A DNA stretch of 52,526 bases from Terriglobia bacterium (GCA_009838515.1 VXRL01000020.1:1-52526); one strand, 5' to 3'; shown: positions 42,855-52,326, numbered from the stretch's first letter. Numbers and translations are program-made. The notes: generated from the letters alone by a model not told the origin.

Positions 42855-43985
42855 ATGCTCAAGCACACGCCAATTCTTTTCGCAATGCTGGCGGTCGCCC
42901 CGTTCGCGGCCGCGCAGGCGCCTGCGGCCGCGGAGGACGATCCGGGGCTGATCATCAGGGCGGAGACGAACCTCGTGGTGGTTCCTCTGCATGTCTACCA
43001 GAAAAAATCGTCGGTCAACGGCCTCGGACGCGAGGCATTCCAGCTCTTCGAGGATGGCGTGCCGCAAGAAATCGCGTTCGTCGAGGGGCCTCCAGCCGAA
43101 GGTGACGCTAGAGAGGCGAGGTCGGTGCCCACCGAGATCATCTTCCTGATCGATTTCAGCTACAGCGTCATGACACCGGGCCTGCTGGACTTCAACACCA
43201 TCCGCAGCACCATGCTGGAAGGCCTCAGGAAGGATGTTCAGCTATCGGTCTACGGCTTTGCGAGCAAGCTGAGGATCTTCACCGGCCCTACCCGCGACCT
43301 CGCCAAGCTCCAGAAGGCATTGGACCAGTCCTTCGCCTCGGAGGCTGGAGGAAGCCGCGTCTACGAAGCGATCATGCAGACAGCCCGCCATGCGGCGAAC
43401 CGAGGCGGGAACGTTTCGCGCATGATGGTTGTATTTTCCGATGGCCTCAGCACGACAGACCTCGATCCGGAGCTGGTGGCCCGCTCGGCGAACGCTTTTG
43501 GAATTCCCATCTATCCTGTGGTCCTCGGGCACGAGCGCATAACCAAGCGCGGACAAGGGCTGGTCGGCGGTCCCGGACTGGGTCTCAGAGCGGGAACGAC
43601 AGAGCACCGCCAGCCGAATCCCGCAGGTCTGGGAGGCGGCAACGAGCAAGGCGCCCGGCCGGGAGAGCCGCAATTCGGCCCGAGGGCCAATCCGGTGCAT
43701 ACCATGAATCGGCAATCGAACGCACGAAACCAGGAATCGCTCCAGCGAGTGTTTGCGGAACTCGGTCCCAAGACGGGCGGCCGCAGCTATGACCTGCCCG
43801 TGCTCAACAACATCGTCATTCGCGAAATCCTCGGTTCTCTCTCGACGCTAGCCGAGACAGAGTACGTAGTAGGCTACTATCCAAAGTCAACGGACGCAGA
43901 ACTCCAAGCCCACGCCGTGGAGGTGCGCTTGGCAAGCGACGAAATCGGCAAGCTCTACGGTGGGCGGCGCTTCGTCGTTCACTGA
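42855..43985 (+). CDS. VWFA-related acidobacterial-type secreted protein
   Basis: 376 residues. Signal peptide 1-21 (FAMLAVAPFAAAQ). Residues 31-80 (LIIRAETNLVVVPLHVYQKK, FQLFEDGVPQEIAFVEG) are the N-terminal part typical of the VWFA-related acidobacterial family (TIGR03436). The VWA domain (about 93-340) has the metal-ion site D100-x-S102-x-S104 in FLIDFSYSVM, and FSDGLSTTDLDPE as its later acidic site. A Gly/Pro/Asn-rich loop (about 230-285, GLGGGNEQGARPGEPQFG) interrupts the fold before LAETEYVVGYYP. Such proteins bind partners through metal and are expanded in Acidobacteria; the ligand is unknown. GAGG lies eight bases before the ATG. The upstream dyad suggests regulated expression. Confidence 0.9.
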   Translation: MLKHTPILFAMLAVAPFAAAQAPAAAEDDPGLIIRAETNLVVVPLHVYQKKSSVNGLGREAFQLFEDGVPQEIAFVEGPPAEGDAREARSVPTEIIFLIDFSYSVMTPGLLDFNTIRSTMLEGLRKDVQLSVYGFASKLRIFTGPTRDLAKLQKALDQSFASEAGGSRVYEAIMQTARHAANRGGNVSRMMVVFSDGLSTTDLDPELVARSANAFGIPIYPVVLGHERITKRGQGLVGGPGLGLRAGTTEHRQPNPAGLGGGNEQGARPGEPQFGPRANPVHTMNRQSNARNQESLQRVFAELGPKTGGRSYDLPVLNNIVIREILGSLSTLAETEYVVGYYPKSTDAELQAHAVEVRLASDEIGKLYGGRRFVVH

Positions 43986-44040
43986 GGCTCGCGCCCGGGC
44001 GCATTGGGGAAGAACAACGCCGCTGCGAGGGACTTCCCGG

Positions 44041-44334
44041 CTAATGCAGGGTTGCTCCTAGGCCGATCATCGCCAGCACGATTCGGCACTCCGTGTGGGT
44101 GACAGGCGTCACGCACTGCCGCCCGCGCGTCACGAGCTGCGGTTGCGCTAGCCGCGCCTGCCCATTGATCCGTTTGATGGTGTCTAGCAGCGGGCGCCGC
44201 AGCGACGGCCGCCGGCCGGCCATGCGTCCGATCGTCAGCGGTGTGACCGCGCAATAGGGCGAAGCCGTGGCGGCCTCTCGCGCATTGCTCACCCTTGGAG
44301 CGGCCTTGGCCGCGACGCACGGGCAGGCGGTCAA
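44041..44334 (-). CDS. Possible small ORF coupled to leuS
   Basis: 97 codons from a TTG whose TTGA overlaps the leuS stop. The product has four Cys-containing patches (TACPCVAAKA, SPYCAVTP, GRQCVTPVTHTECRI) and a basic middle (IGRMAGRRPSLRRPLLDTIK). No signal peptide, membrane segment or known family is seen. In many bacteria lptE follows leuS, but this sequence does not resemble LptE. A competing frame (43979-44320) is also open, so coding status is doubtful. The only positive evidence is the overlap and the lack of another explanation for this 345-base gap. Confidence 0.25.
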   Translation of the reverse strand: MTACPCVAAKAAPRVSNAREAATASPYCAVTPLTIGRMAGRRPSLRRPLLDTIKRINGQARLAQPQLVTRGRQCVTPVTHTECRIVLAMIGLGATLH

Positions 44335-46775
44335 CTTACTACGAAGTTGACCAAGCGATCGGGGACTTCGATCACTTTGCGGACTGTCTTGCCATGCAGC
44401 AGCGAGCGGATGCGCTCCAGTTCGCGGGCCCGCTCGGAGAGCTGCTCCTTGGGCAGGCCTTTCGGTACGCTCAGCCGGTCCCGCAGCTTTCCGTTCACCT
44501 GTATGACCACTTGGACGCTGTCCTCCGCCGCAAGCGCCTCATCCACCGACGGCCAACGGGCGTCGATCACCGGAGCTGCCTGCCCAAGCTGCTCCCACAG
44601 CTCTTCGGCGAGATGTGGCGAGAATGGGCTCAGCAGCCGTGTCAGGCCTTGCAGCGCCTCCTGCATGACTCCTGCCGAGAGCTGCGACTCGCGGTCGTAC
44701 AGCTCGTTGGTCAGCTCCATGATCGAGGCGATGGAGGTGTTGAAGTGCCAGCGCGTCTCGAAATCGCGCGTGACGCGTCCGATGGTCTGGTGGAGCTTGC
44801 GCAGGGCCGCGCGATCAGCCTCGTTCCGCGATTCGCTGCTGGCCGCGACCTCCCCGTCAGCATTGCGGGCGACGATGCGATAGACCCGGGAGAGGAAGCG
44901 CCACATGCCCTCCACGCCCTCGTCCTGCCAGTCCAGGTCCCGATCCGGCGGCGCGGCGAACAATGCGAACATGCGAGCGGTGTCCGAGCCGTATCGTTCA
45001 ACCAGATCCTCCGGGCTGACAACGTTGCCGAGGTTCTTTGACATCTTGCGGCCGTCGCGGATGACCATGCCCTGAGTGAACAGGCGGCTGACCGGCTCGT
45101 CCCAGTCGATCAGGCCCAGATCGCGCATCACTTTGGTGAAAAAGCGGCAGTAGATCAGGTGCAGCACGGCATGTTCGACGCCGCCGATGTACTGATCGAT
45201 GGGAAACCACGACCGGGCCCTGTCCGGGCTGTACGGCTCGGAGTCGTTGCGGGCGTCGGTGTAGCGGTAGAAGTACCAGCTCGAGTCCACAAAAGTATCC
45301 ATCGTGTCTGACTCGCGCTCGGCTTTGCCGCCGCACTTGGGACAGTCAACGTTCAGGAACTCGGCGACGCTGCGCAGCGGCGATTCGCCCGTACCGGTGA
45401 GGGCCACGTTGTCGGGCAGAAGCACGGGAAGATCCTCGTCCGGCACGGGCACCAAGCCGCAGGTCGGGCACAAGATGATCGGGATCGGGGTGCCCCAATA
45501 GCGCTGTCGCGAAACGCCCCAGTCGCGCAGGCGAAAGGTTACTGCAGCCTTGCCGAAGCCTTCGGCTTCCGCATGCGCGCTCATGCGCTCGATCGCCTCC
45601 TGGCTGGGCAAGCCGCTGAATTGGGCTGAATTCTCCAAGATGCCGTAGCCTGCGAACGCTTCGCTCATCTCGCGCTCCGAGGCGAGCTCGCCATCGGTCG
45701 GGCGTATCACCGGAGCGACCGGGATGTCGTGCTTGCGGCAGAACTCGAAGTCCCTCTGGTCGTGGGCCGGCACGGCCATGATCGCGCCCGTGCCGTAGCT
45801 CATGACGACGAAGTTGCCGACCCAGATCGGCACGTCCGGTCCGCCATACGGGTTCAACGCGTAGCGTCCCGTGAAGAAGCCGACCTTTTCGAGGTCGTCC
45901 GGGCTCTGCGTCGCCGCTTCCGTCGCCAGTTTCTGGCCTTCTTCACCCAGGCCGAATTCGGCCACCAAGGGGTGGAGCGGGGCCAGGATCACGCAGGTTG
46001 CGCCGAAGATCGTGTCGACCCGCGTCGTGAAGACGCGAATCGGCTGGCCGGTGTCCTTGACGGTGAAATCTACCTCCGTGCCGACTGAGCGACCGATCCA
46101 GTTGCGCTGCATCGTCAGCACGCGCTCGGGCCACCCGTCGGCCAGCTCTTCTAACGATCGGAGCAGTTCGTCCGAGTAAGCGGTCGTACGGAAGAACCAC
46201 TGGTCGCGCTCTTGCAACTCGACTGGTGTGTCTTCGTGGCGCCAGCAGCAGCCGTCCACGACCTGCTCATTGGCCAGCACGGTGGCACAAGCGGGGCACC
46301 AGTTCACCGTGGCCTGCTTGCGATAGGCGAGGCCCTTCTCCCACATGCGCAGGAAGAACCACTGGTTCCAGCGATAGTATTCCGGCTCGCAACTGGACAT
46401 CTCGCAGTCCCAGTCGTAGCTGAAGCCGAACGCGCTCAGCTGCCGCTTCATGGCCGCGATGTTCGCGCGGGTCCACGAGCGCGGGTCGCGCTTGTTCTTG
46501 ATGGCGGCGTTTTCGGCTGGCAGGCCGAACGAATCCCAGCCCATGGGATGCAGGACGCGAAACCCCTGCATGCGCTTGTAGCGGGCTAGGGCGTCTCCGA
46601 TCGCGTAGTTGCGCACGTGGCCCATGTGCAGCACCCCCGAAGGGTAGGGCAGCATCTCCAAGACGTAGTACTTGGGCCTGTCGGGATCGTCCGAAGTCCG
46701 ATACACGGCATTTTCGTTCCAGAACCGCTGCCACTTCGGCTCGATTTCGCGCGGGCTGTAGGGCTTAGCCTGCAT
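44331..46775 (-). CDS. leuS: Leucyl-tRNA synthetase
   Basis: 814 residues, normal bacterial size. It charges tRNA-Leu with leucine in the cytoplasm. The class I signatures are present: HMGH (50-53) in MLPYPSGVLHMGHVRNYAIG and KMSKN (near 574) in GRKMSKNLGNVVSPEDL. The Zn-containing ZN-1 segment is CPACATVLANEQVVDGC. The CP1 editing domain spans about 220-420 with VFTTRVDTIFGATCVIL and GTGAIMAVPAHDQRDFEF. The C-terminal domain ends in IEVPDRLVNFVVS. The insert typical of the CP core, CPTCGLVPVP and CPKCGGKAE, supplies a second zinc site. It is divergent from a GNAT gene and is the one clear housekeeping gene in the right half of the window. Confidence 0.98.
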   Translation of the reverse strand: MQAKPYSPREIEPKWQRFWNENAVYRTSDDPDRPKYYVLEMLPYPSGVLHMGHVRNYAIGDALARYKRMQGFRVLHPMGWDSFGLPAENAAIKNKRDPRSWTRANIAAMKRQLSAFGFSYDWDCEMSSCEPEYYRWNQWFFLRMWEKGLAYRKQATVNWCPACATVLANEQVVDGCCWRHEDTPVELQERDQWFFRTTAYSDELLRSLEELADGWPERVLTMQRNWIGRSVGTEVDFTVKDTGQPIRVFTTRVDTIFGATCVILAPLHPLVAEFGLGEEGQKLATEAATQSPDDLEKVGFFTGRYALNPYGGPDVPIWVGNFVVMSYGTGAIMAVPAHDQRDFEFCRKHDIPVAPVIRPTDGELASEREMSEAFAGYGILENSAQFSGLPSQEAIERMSAHAEAEGFGKAAVTFRLRDWGVSRQRYWGTPIPIILCPTCGLVPVPDEDLPVLLPDNVALTGTGESPLRSVAEFLNVDCPKCGGKAERESDTMDTFVDSSWYFYRYTDARNDSEPYSPDRARSWFPIDQYIGGVEHAVLHLIYCRFFTKVMRDLGLIDWDEPVSRLFTQGMVIRDGRKMSKNLGNVVSPEDLVERYGSDTARMFALFAAPPDRDLDWQDEGVEGMWRFLSRVYRIVARNADGEVAASSESRNEADRAALRKLHQTIGRVTRDFETRWHFNTSIASIMELTNELYDRESQLSAGVMQEALQGLTRLLSPFSPHLAEELWEQLGQAAPVIDARWPSVDEALAAEDSVQVVIQVNGKLRDRLSVPKGLPKEQLSERARELERIRSLLHGKTVRKVIEVPDRLVNFVVS

Positions 46776-46905
46776 CTATTCAGGTTAGCGGTCTTGGCGC
46801 GGCTGGGGTCGAGCTGCGCGAACGCTCCGACGGCACTGGAATAATGGTCGTGCGGACTCGTGCTTGGCGGTTCGCCGCGAAGGCGCAGGGAGTTTTCAGG
46901 ATCCC

Positions 46906-47424
46906 ATGGCTGGGTTGCATAGCGAATCGACAGCGGCCTCGATGAGGCTGCGGGATGTTACCGCGGAGGATCTGGAGGCCGTCTGGCGCATCAACGAGCG
47001 GTCCGTGCCAGCAGTCAACAGCCTCTCGCGGGAGCGGCTGCAGCGATTCGCGCGTGAGGCCGAGTATTTCCGTGTAGCTGAGCACTCCTCTCAAATCGCA
47101 GGTTTCCTGCTGTGTCTTGCGCCGGAAGCCGACTACGACAGCCCGAACTTCCGGTGGCTGAATGAACGCTACGACGGGTTTCTGTATGTCGACCGAGTGG
47201 CTGTGGACCAGCGCTTTCACGGGCGCGGCATTGCCCGCTCCCTGTACTTCGACGCTGCTGGAACCTTCCGAGACCGTTTCCGGATGATCGCATGCGAGGT
47301 CAACCTCAGGCCTAGGAACGATGCCTCACTCAAGTTTCACGAGCGGCTCGGGTTCCGGCCCGTGGGCACTCGCGACCACGGATACGTCGAGGTGCAGTAC
47401 ATGGTGCGGGAGCTGCCATTCTGA
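46906..47424 (+). CDS. GNAT-family N-acetyltransferase
   Basis: 172 residues from ATG 46906; ATG 46942 would give 160 and begins right at the fold (MRLRDVTAEDLEAVWRINE). The acetyl-CoA binding motif A is VDRVAVDQRFHGRGIARSLY, with the R/Q-x-x-G-x-G/A loop, and motif B is ACEVNLRPRNDASLKFHERL, then GFRPVGTRDHG. It transfers an acetyl group to an amine; the substrate cannot be told. It stands alone, divergent from leuS, with 174 bases before the next gene. Confidence 0.9.
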   Translation: MAGLHSESTAASMRLRDVTAEDLEAVWRINERSVPAVNSLSRERLQRFAREAEYFRVAEHSSQIAGFLLCLAPEADYDSPNFRWLNERYDGFLYVDRVAVDQRFHGRGIARSLYFDAAGTFRDRFRMIACEVNLRPRNDASLKFHERLGFRPVGTRDHGYVEVQYMVRELPF

Positions 47425-47585
47425 CGAGACGCAGCGCGGGGTCTCGGGAGCAGGCTTGTAGGTCGATGGGCCAATCGATTCGCCCGCCACGCCGGGCTTG
47501 TTGCTCGGGATCGGAACAGGCGCGCTTGGCGCATGCTGGTCGGGCAGCAGGCGTCGGAGCGGGTCGTCTATGGTCTTAAGCTGAC

Positions 47586-47591
47586 AGGAGG
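47586..47591 (+). promoter_or_regulatory. Perfect Shine-Dalgarno AGGAGG that fixes a GTG start
   Basis: AGGAGG ends seven bases before GTG 47599. An ATG further upstream (about 47533) opens the same frame but has no such site and would put 22 extra residues before the signal peptide. Confidence 0.7.
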
Positions 47592-47598
47592 CTTGGAC

Positions 47599-49371
47599 GT
47601 GCGTATCTATCGGCCCAAAACGATAGCTGGCAGTCTGGGATCGATTCTCTTGGCGCTGGTCTCGGCGCTTGCCGTGTGTCCTTGGCATGCCTCGGCCCAA
47701 GGCGTGGCATCGAGAGGCGTTCGACCGACTCCGCGCGGACAGCCTTCCGGCATCCCGTTCCATGCGAGATTCGTCGATGTGGCGAGAGAGGCCGGCTTGG
47801 TGCGCCCTACCGTCTATGGGGAGGTCGACTACAAGGACTACATCCTCGAGACCATCGGGGGCGGGGCGGCATGGCTCGACTATGACGAGGACGGCTGGAT
47901 CGATCTGCTGATCATGGGCGGGACGCGGTTTGGAAATCCGAGTTCGGATAGTTCGCTGCAGCTGCACCGCAATCTCGGTGACGGCACCTTTGAGGAAGTC
48001 ACAAAGGCCGCCGGACTGCATCGGGTCGGTTGGGCTTCGAGCGCAACCGTCGGAGATTTCGACAACGATGGACACCAAGATATTTTCGTGACGTTCTGGG
48101 GTCAGAACGTGCTCTATCGCAATCTGGGAGATGCCTCGTTTGTTGACATCACACGCGAGGCCGGTTTGCTGGACAGTGAGAGGCGCTGGGGGGCCGGCAG
48201 CACGTTTCTGGATTACGACAGGGACGGCTTCTTGGACTTGTTCGTCACAAACTATCTGCACTTCGACCCCGAGACAACTCCCGGCAAGGGCTCAGGGGCG
48301 AACTGCACATGGAAAGGCGTGCCGGTCAATTGCGGCCCGCGCGGATTGCCGCAGGGCCGCCACAGCCTGTATCGCAATTTGGGAGACGGTGTCTTCCAAG
48401 ATGTCACTGAGGAGTCCGGTATAGGGGATTCCGCGCCGGGCTACGGAATGACCGCGGTTGCTGCCGACCTGGACGGCGACGGATGGGTAGACCTTTACGT
48501 TGCTTGTGACGGCACGCCTAGCTTGCTGTTTCGAAACTTGGGCGATGGGACATTCCGCGAGGAGGGGCTGGAGCGGGGGGTTGCGTTGAGCGAGGACGCG
48601 ATTGAACAGGCCGGAATGGGCATCGGAATCGGCGACTATGACTTGGATGGGGATCTGGACCTGTTCAAGACGCACTTCTCAGACGATACGAACGTGCTCT
48701 ATCGCAACGATGGCGGTGGGGTCTTCGACGATCGCACCATCGAGGCCGGTCTCGGGGTTGAAACGCGCTTCGTCGGCTGGGGTGCCGCGATCGCGGATCT
48801 CGACAACGACGGCTGGCCAGATCTTGCCTACGTCACCGGCAGCGTCTACCCAGAAGTGGAGGCGAAGCTGCCGCACTATCCATACAAGACGTCGAACGTT
48901 GTGTTCCGCAATCTTGGCGCCGGTCGATTCGAAGAGCTGATCGAAGGGGCGGGCCCGGGAATGGCCGCTGCCCACTCGAGCCGTGGGGCGGCCTTTGGCG
49001 ACTACGACAACGACGGGGACATCGACATGCTCGTTGTCAACATGAACGACCCGCCGGCGTTGCTGCGCAACGACCTCTCGGGCAGTGCGGGCTGGCTCCA
49101 ACTGACGCTGCGCGGCGCGCCCAGTCGGTCGAACCGCGCGGCCATCGGCGCTCAGGTTGTTCTCCGCTACGGGAGCCACGTCCAGGCGCGTGCCGTCACG
49201 GCCCAGTCAAGCTTCTACTCCGTAGACGATCTCCGCTTGCACTTCGGCCTCGGCTCGGCAAAGCGAGCGGACTTGACCGTTCGCTGGCCTTCCGGCGCGG
49301 AAGAGAGGCTGGAAGGGTTGCTGCCGGGAAGAGTGTACATTGTCGAGGAAGGCAAGGGGATCGTCCGATGA
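47599..49371 (+). CDS. CRTAC1-type FG-GAP/ASPIC-UnbV protein 3
   Basis: 590 residues from GTG 47599. Signal peptide to about residue 34 (LGSILLALVSALAVCPWHAS). The propeller opens with FHARFVDVAREAGLVRP and IGGGAAWLDYDEDGWIDLLI. It has Ca-type loops FDNDGHQDIF, YDRDGFLDLF, LDGDGWVDLY, YDLDGDLDLF, LDNDGWPDLA and YDNDGDIDML. The cysteine insert is CTWKGVPVNCGPRG, as in the other two paralogues. The ASPIC/UnbV end has NRAAIGAQVVLRYGSHVQAR, DDLRLHFGLG and VRWPSGAEE. It is coupled by ATGA to the following TPR gene, so the two products are likely made together and may interact. Exported; exact role unknown. Confidence 0.88.
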   Translation: MRIYRPKTIAGSLGSILLALVSALAVCPWHASAQGVASRGVRPTPRGQPSGIPFHARFVDVAREAGLVRPTVYGEVDYKDYILETIGGGAAWLDYDEDGWIDLLIMGGTRFGNPSSDSSLQLHRNLGDGTFEEVTKAAGLHRVGWASSATVGDFDNDGHQDIFVTFWGQNVLYRNLGDASFVDITREAGLLDSERRWGAGSTFLDYDRDGFLDLFVTNYLHFDPETTPGKGSGANCTWKGVPVNCGPRGLPQGRHSLYRNLGDGVFQDVTEESGIGDSAPGYGMTAVAADLDGDGWVDLYVACDGTPSLLFRNLGDGTFREEGLERGVALSEDAIEQAGMGIGIGDYDLDGDLDLFKTHFSDDTNVLYRNDGGGVFDDRTIEAGLGVETRFVGWGAAIADLDNDGWPDLAYVTGSVYPEVEAKLPHYPYKTSNVVFRNLGAGRFEELIEGAGPGMAAAHSSRGAAFGDYDNDGDIDMLVVNMNDPPALLRNDLSGSAGWLQLTLRGAPSRSNRAAIGAQVVLRYGSHVQARAVTAQSSFYSVDDLRLHFGLGSAKRADLTVRWPSGAEERLEGLLPGRVYIVEEGKGIVR

Positions 49372-50864
49372 CGAGGTTTGGCAGGCAATCTGCTGGGCAG
49401 CTCTGCCGCATGGTCGCCTCGGCCAGCCTAGCCCTTGCGGTTGGATTTGCAGCACAGGATGCGCCGTCCTTAGCTCGCGTCGCGGACCTGATTCGATCCG
49501 GCCAGATCGAGCAAGCGGTCCGCATGGCCGACCGCCTCAGCGAGGCCGCTCCGGCGGATCCTCGCCCGCGTACGCTCAAGGGTGTCGCGCTGGCTGCACT
49601 CGGACGAACCGAAGAAGCCCTCGGAGTCTACGCATCGGCGCTGACGCTCGCACCTGACTACCTTCCCGCGCTCCAGGGTGCAGCGGAACTGGAAATGCGC
49701 CTGGGACGCGCACAGGCGGCGGGGCGCCTTGAGCGCATCGTACGACTGCAGCCGGAAAACAGCACGGCTCACGCGATGCTTGGCGTGATTGCGTATCGAG
49801 CGCGCGATTGCGAACGCGCGCTCGAGCACTTCGCGCGCGGAGAGACAGTCGTCGTTGGTGATACGGAGGCCTTGCGCCAGAGGGCGGAGTGCCGCTTCTC
49901 GCTAGGGCGCTTCGATCAGGCGGCGGAAGACTTCCGGCGCCTCCTTGCCGAGCCGAAGGCGAATCCCGCAATGCGCTACAACTTGGGCCTAGCGCTATAC
50001 GAGGCGGGCCGAGCGGACGAAGCCGTCACGGTATTGGCAGGTCTGGTCGATTCCGCTGACCCGCCCGATATCGAAACGCTGAGCCTCTTGGCCGACGCCC
50101 AACACGCGGCGCTGGACTCGCCGGGAGCGCTAGCAACCCTACAACGCGCAATCGGCAGCCATCCTCGAGCCGAGAGGCTCTACTTGCAACTCGCCGAACT
50201 CTGCATCGAGCACGGGGCCTACGATCTCGGTGTCGAAATCGTCGACATCGGAGCGCAGAACATCCCGGCCTCCCACCGGATCCTGACGATGCGCGGCATC
50301 TTGCTCGCAGAGTTGGGGCGCTACGACGAGGCGGAAACGGCCTTCGCAGGCGCGGCCGAGGCAGACACCGACACTCAGTCGGCGGCGGTCGGGCTGTCCT
50401 TGACCTTACAGAAGACTGGTCGGATGGACGAATCGCTCGAAGTGCTCAGGCAGCGTGTCGTGGCACGCCCTGACGACGCAGTTGCGCAGTTCTTCTACTC
50501 CCAGGCACTGATCAAGCAGGGCGTCGAACCCGGATCGCCCGGCTTTCGCGAGGCGCTCGATGGCCTGCTTCTGGCCGCCGAGCGGCTGCCGGGCGAGTCT
50601 TCGCCCCGGACCGAGCTAGGGAAACTCTACTTGCGGGCCGAGCAGCCTGAGCGGGCGATCGCGGTCTTGGAAAACGCCGTGCAGCTCGCGCCCGATGACC
50701 GGCAGGCTACGTATAACTTGATGATCGCGCTGCGCAGAGTCGGTCGCGCCGACGAAGCGGCTGCTCTGGCAGTGCGGATGCGCGAGCAGCTTGAGCGGTC
50801 GCAGGATCAAGAGATCCAGAGAAATCGCTACCGTCTTGTCCGCACCGGCCAGCAGCGGCCCTAG
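49368..50864 (+). CDS. Exported TPR protein coupled to CRTAC1 gene
   Basis: 498 residues; the ATG at 49368 overlaps the preceding stop (ATGA). Signal segment MVASASLALAVGFAAQDAP (about 15-33). TPR motifs run almost to the end: TLKGVALAALGRTEEALGVY, HAMLGVIAYRARDCERALEH, MRYNLGLALYEAGRADEAVT, LTMRGILLAELGRYDEAETA, AQFFYSQALIKQGVEPGSPG and ELGKLYLRAEQPERAIAVLE. The chain finishes with a charged helix, REQLERSQDQEIQRNRYRLV, like those of the other long TPR proteins here. It repeats the CRTAC1-TPR proximity seen at 11973-22477. The IS element begins about 90 bases downstream. Confidence 0.86.
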   Translation: MTRFGRQSAGQLCRMVASASLALAVGFAAQDAPSLARVADLIRSGQIEQAVRMADRLSEAAPADPRPRTLKGVALAALGRTEEALGVYASALTLAPDYLPALQGAAELEMRLGRAQAAGRLERIVRLQPENSTAHAMLGVIAYRARDCERALEHFARGETVVVGDTEALRQRAECRFSLGRFDQAAEDFRRLLAEPKANPAMRYNLGLALYEAGRADEAVTVLAGLVDSADPPDIETLSLLADAQHAALDSPGALATLQRAIGSHPRAERLYLQLAELCIEHGAYDLGVEIVDIGAQNIPASHRILTMRGILLAELGRYDEAETAFAGAAEADTDTQSAAVGLSLTLQKTGRMDESLEVLRQRVVARPDDAVAQFFYSQALIKQGVEPGSPGFREALDGLLLAAERLPGESSPRTELGKLYLRAEQPERAIAVLENAVQLAPDDRQATYNLMIALRRVGRADEAAALAVRMREQLERSQDQEIQRNRYRLVRTGQQRP

Positions 50865-50955
50865 AGGGCGCCTCTCGTCTGCGGGAAACATACCGAAATC
50901 GATTGTGGGCCGTAAAGAAATGAACTATAACTGTAATCGAAAGTTCGGCCTAGTC

Positions 50956-51025
50956 AGAGTCTTTTCCAACGACAAATGAGCATGAACTGAAGAGTTGTTT
51001 CCAACGAGAAATGAGCATGAACGGG
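50956..51025 (+). repeat. Tandem 35-bp direct repeat, two units
   Basis: Units 50956-50990 and 50991-51025 abut exactly and agree at 30 of 35 positions; both start AGAGT and contain TTTCCAACGA and ATGAGCATGAAC. The second unit contains the left inverted repeat of the insertion sequence. Confidence 0.85.
50996..51022 (+). repeat. Left terminal inverted repeat of the IS
   Basis: TGTTTCCAACGAG followed by AAATGAGCATGAAC; pairs with 52327-52353 with three mismatches. An extra diverged copy lies 35 bases further out (50961-50987). Confidence 0.8.
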
Positions 51026-51056
51026 GCTCTGGAGGGGTTGTGGGAATCATTGGGAG

Positions 51057-52316
51057 ATGATTTTGCAACTCGACTTGGAGACTCACAAGACATTGGACGA
51101 TGTGCGCAGGTTCTTGGCGGGCAACCCCGCGGGGACGGCGCTAGTACCGCAGCGCCAGCAGGCCTACACCCACTTGGAGCGGGTGCTGCGGCGGTTTTCG
51201 TACTGGCGCCTGAACAAGCCGGACAAGGGCCTGCTGCGGCGCTATCTCGAGCGCACCACGGGGCTGTCCCCGGCCCAGCTGACGCGGCTGATCCGACGCT
51301 ACCTGCAGCAGGGCCAGCTGAGCGACCGGCGGCGCGGCCCGGCCCGGCCGTTCGCGACCAAGTACACGCGCCAGGACGTGCTGCTGCTGGCCGAGACGGA
51401 CGAACTGCACGGGAGCCTGTCCGGGCCGGCCACGGTGGCGATCTGCAAGCGCCAGTGGGAGCTGTTCCAGGACCGCCGCTTCGAGCGGCTGGCGGGGCTG
51501 TCCAACGGCCATCTGTACAACTTGCGGCGCTCGCGGACCTACCAGCGCAGACTGACGGCGCAGCAGGCCACGCGGCCCAGCCAGGTCAGCATTGGCGAGC
51601 GCAGACGGCCCCAGCCGGAAGGCCGGGCGGGCTACTTGCGGGTCGACTCGGTGCACCAGGGAGATCTCGATAAAGTCAAGGGTGTCTATCACATCAACGT
51701 GGTCGACGAGGTCACGCAGTACCAGTTCGTGGGCAGCGTGGAGCGCATCTCGGAGCGCTACCTGCTGCCGGTGCTGGAGGACCTGCTGGCGGCCTTCCCG
51801 TTCCGCATCCTAGGGCTGCATGCCGACAACGGCTCGGAATACATCAACCACCAAGTGGCGCGCCTGTTGGAGAAGCTGCGGATCGAGCATTTCACCAAGT
51901 CGCGCCCGCGGCACAGCAATGACAACGCGCTGGTGGAATCGAAGAACGGCACGGTGATCCGCAAGCAGCTCGGCTACGGCCACATCCCGGGACGCTACGC
52001 CCAGCAGTTGCACGCCTTCAACCGCGAGGTGCTCTCGCCCTATCTGAACTACCACCGGCCCTGCTATTTCCCCTCCCAGCAGGTGGATGCCAAGGGCAAG
52101 CTGCGCCGGCGCTATCGGCGGCAGGACATCCACACGCCCTACGAGCGGCTGAAAGCGCTGCCCGGGGCGGCCGGCTGGCTGCGCGAGGGGGTTGACTTCG
52201 AGCAGTTGGACGCGCAGGCCTATGCCCGCAGCGACAACCAGGCGGCCAAGCGGCTGAACCAGGCCCGCGACGAGCTCTTCCGGCAGTTGCGAGGCGAAGT
52301 CGCCAGCGCGGCTTGA
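51057..52316 (+). CDS. IS transposase, DDE/rve integrase-core type
   Basis: 419 residues. A helix-turn-helix N-terminal part (about 60-110, GLSPAQLTRLIRRYLQQGQL) binds the ends. The rve catalytic core has D197 in YLRVDSVHQGD, D257 in GLHADNGSEYIN and E294 in NALVESKNGTV; D257 and E294 are separated by 36 residues, near the classical DD35E spacing. HRPCYFP and KLRRRYRRQD follow in the C-terminal part. The frame is intact, so the element may be active. No second frame-shifted ORF is needed, unlike IS3. It cuts and joins the element's ends as a nuclease and strand transferase. Confidence 0.93.
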   Translation: MILQLDLETHKTLDDVRRFLAGNPAGTALVPQRQQAYTHLERVLRRFSYWRLNKPDKGLLRRYLERTTGLSPAQLTRLIRRYLQQGQLSDRRRGPARPFATKYTRQDVLLLAETDELHGSLSGPATVAICKRQWELFQDRRFERLAGLSNGHLYNLRRSRTYQRRLTAQQATRPSQVSIGERRRPQPEGRAGYLRVDSVHQGDLDKVKGVYHINVVDEVTQYQFVGSVERISERYLLPVLEDLLAAFPFRILGLHADNGSEYINHQVARLLEKLRIEHFTKSRPRHSNDNALVESKNGTVIRKQLGYGHIPGRYAQQLHAFNREVLSPYLNYHRPCYFPSQQVDAKGKLRRRYRRQDIHTPYERLKALPGAAGWLREGVDFEQLDAQAYARSDNQAAKRLNQARDELFRQLRGEVASAA

Positions 52317-52326
52317 GGCCGGCTTG

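Noticed and set aside
43979..44334. lptE after leuS
   Set aside because: Neither open frame shows a lipobox or the LptE beta pattern.
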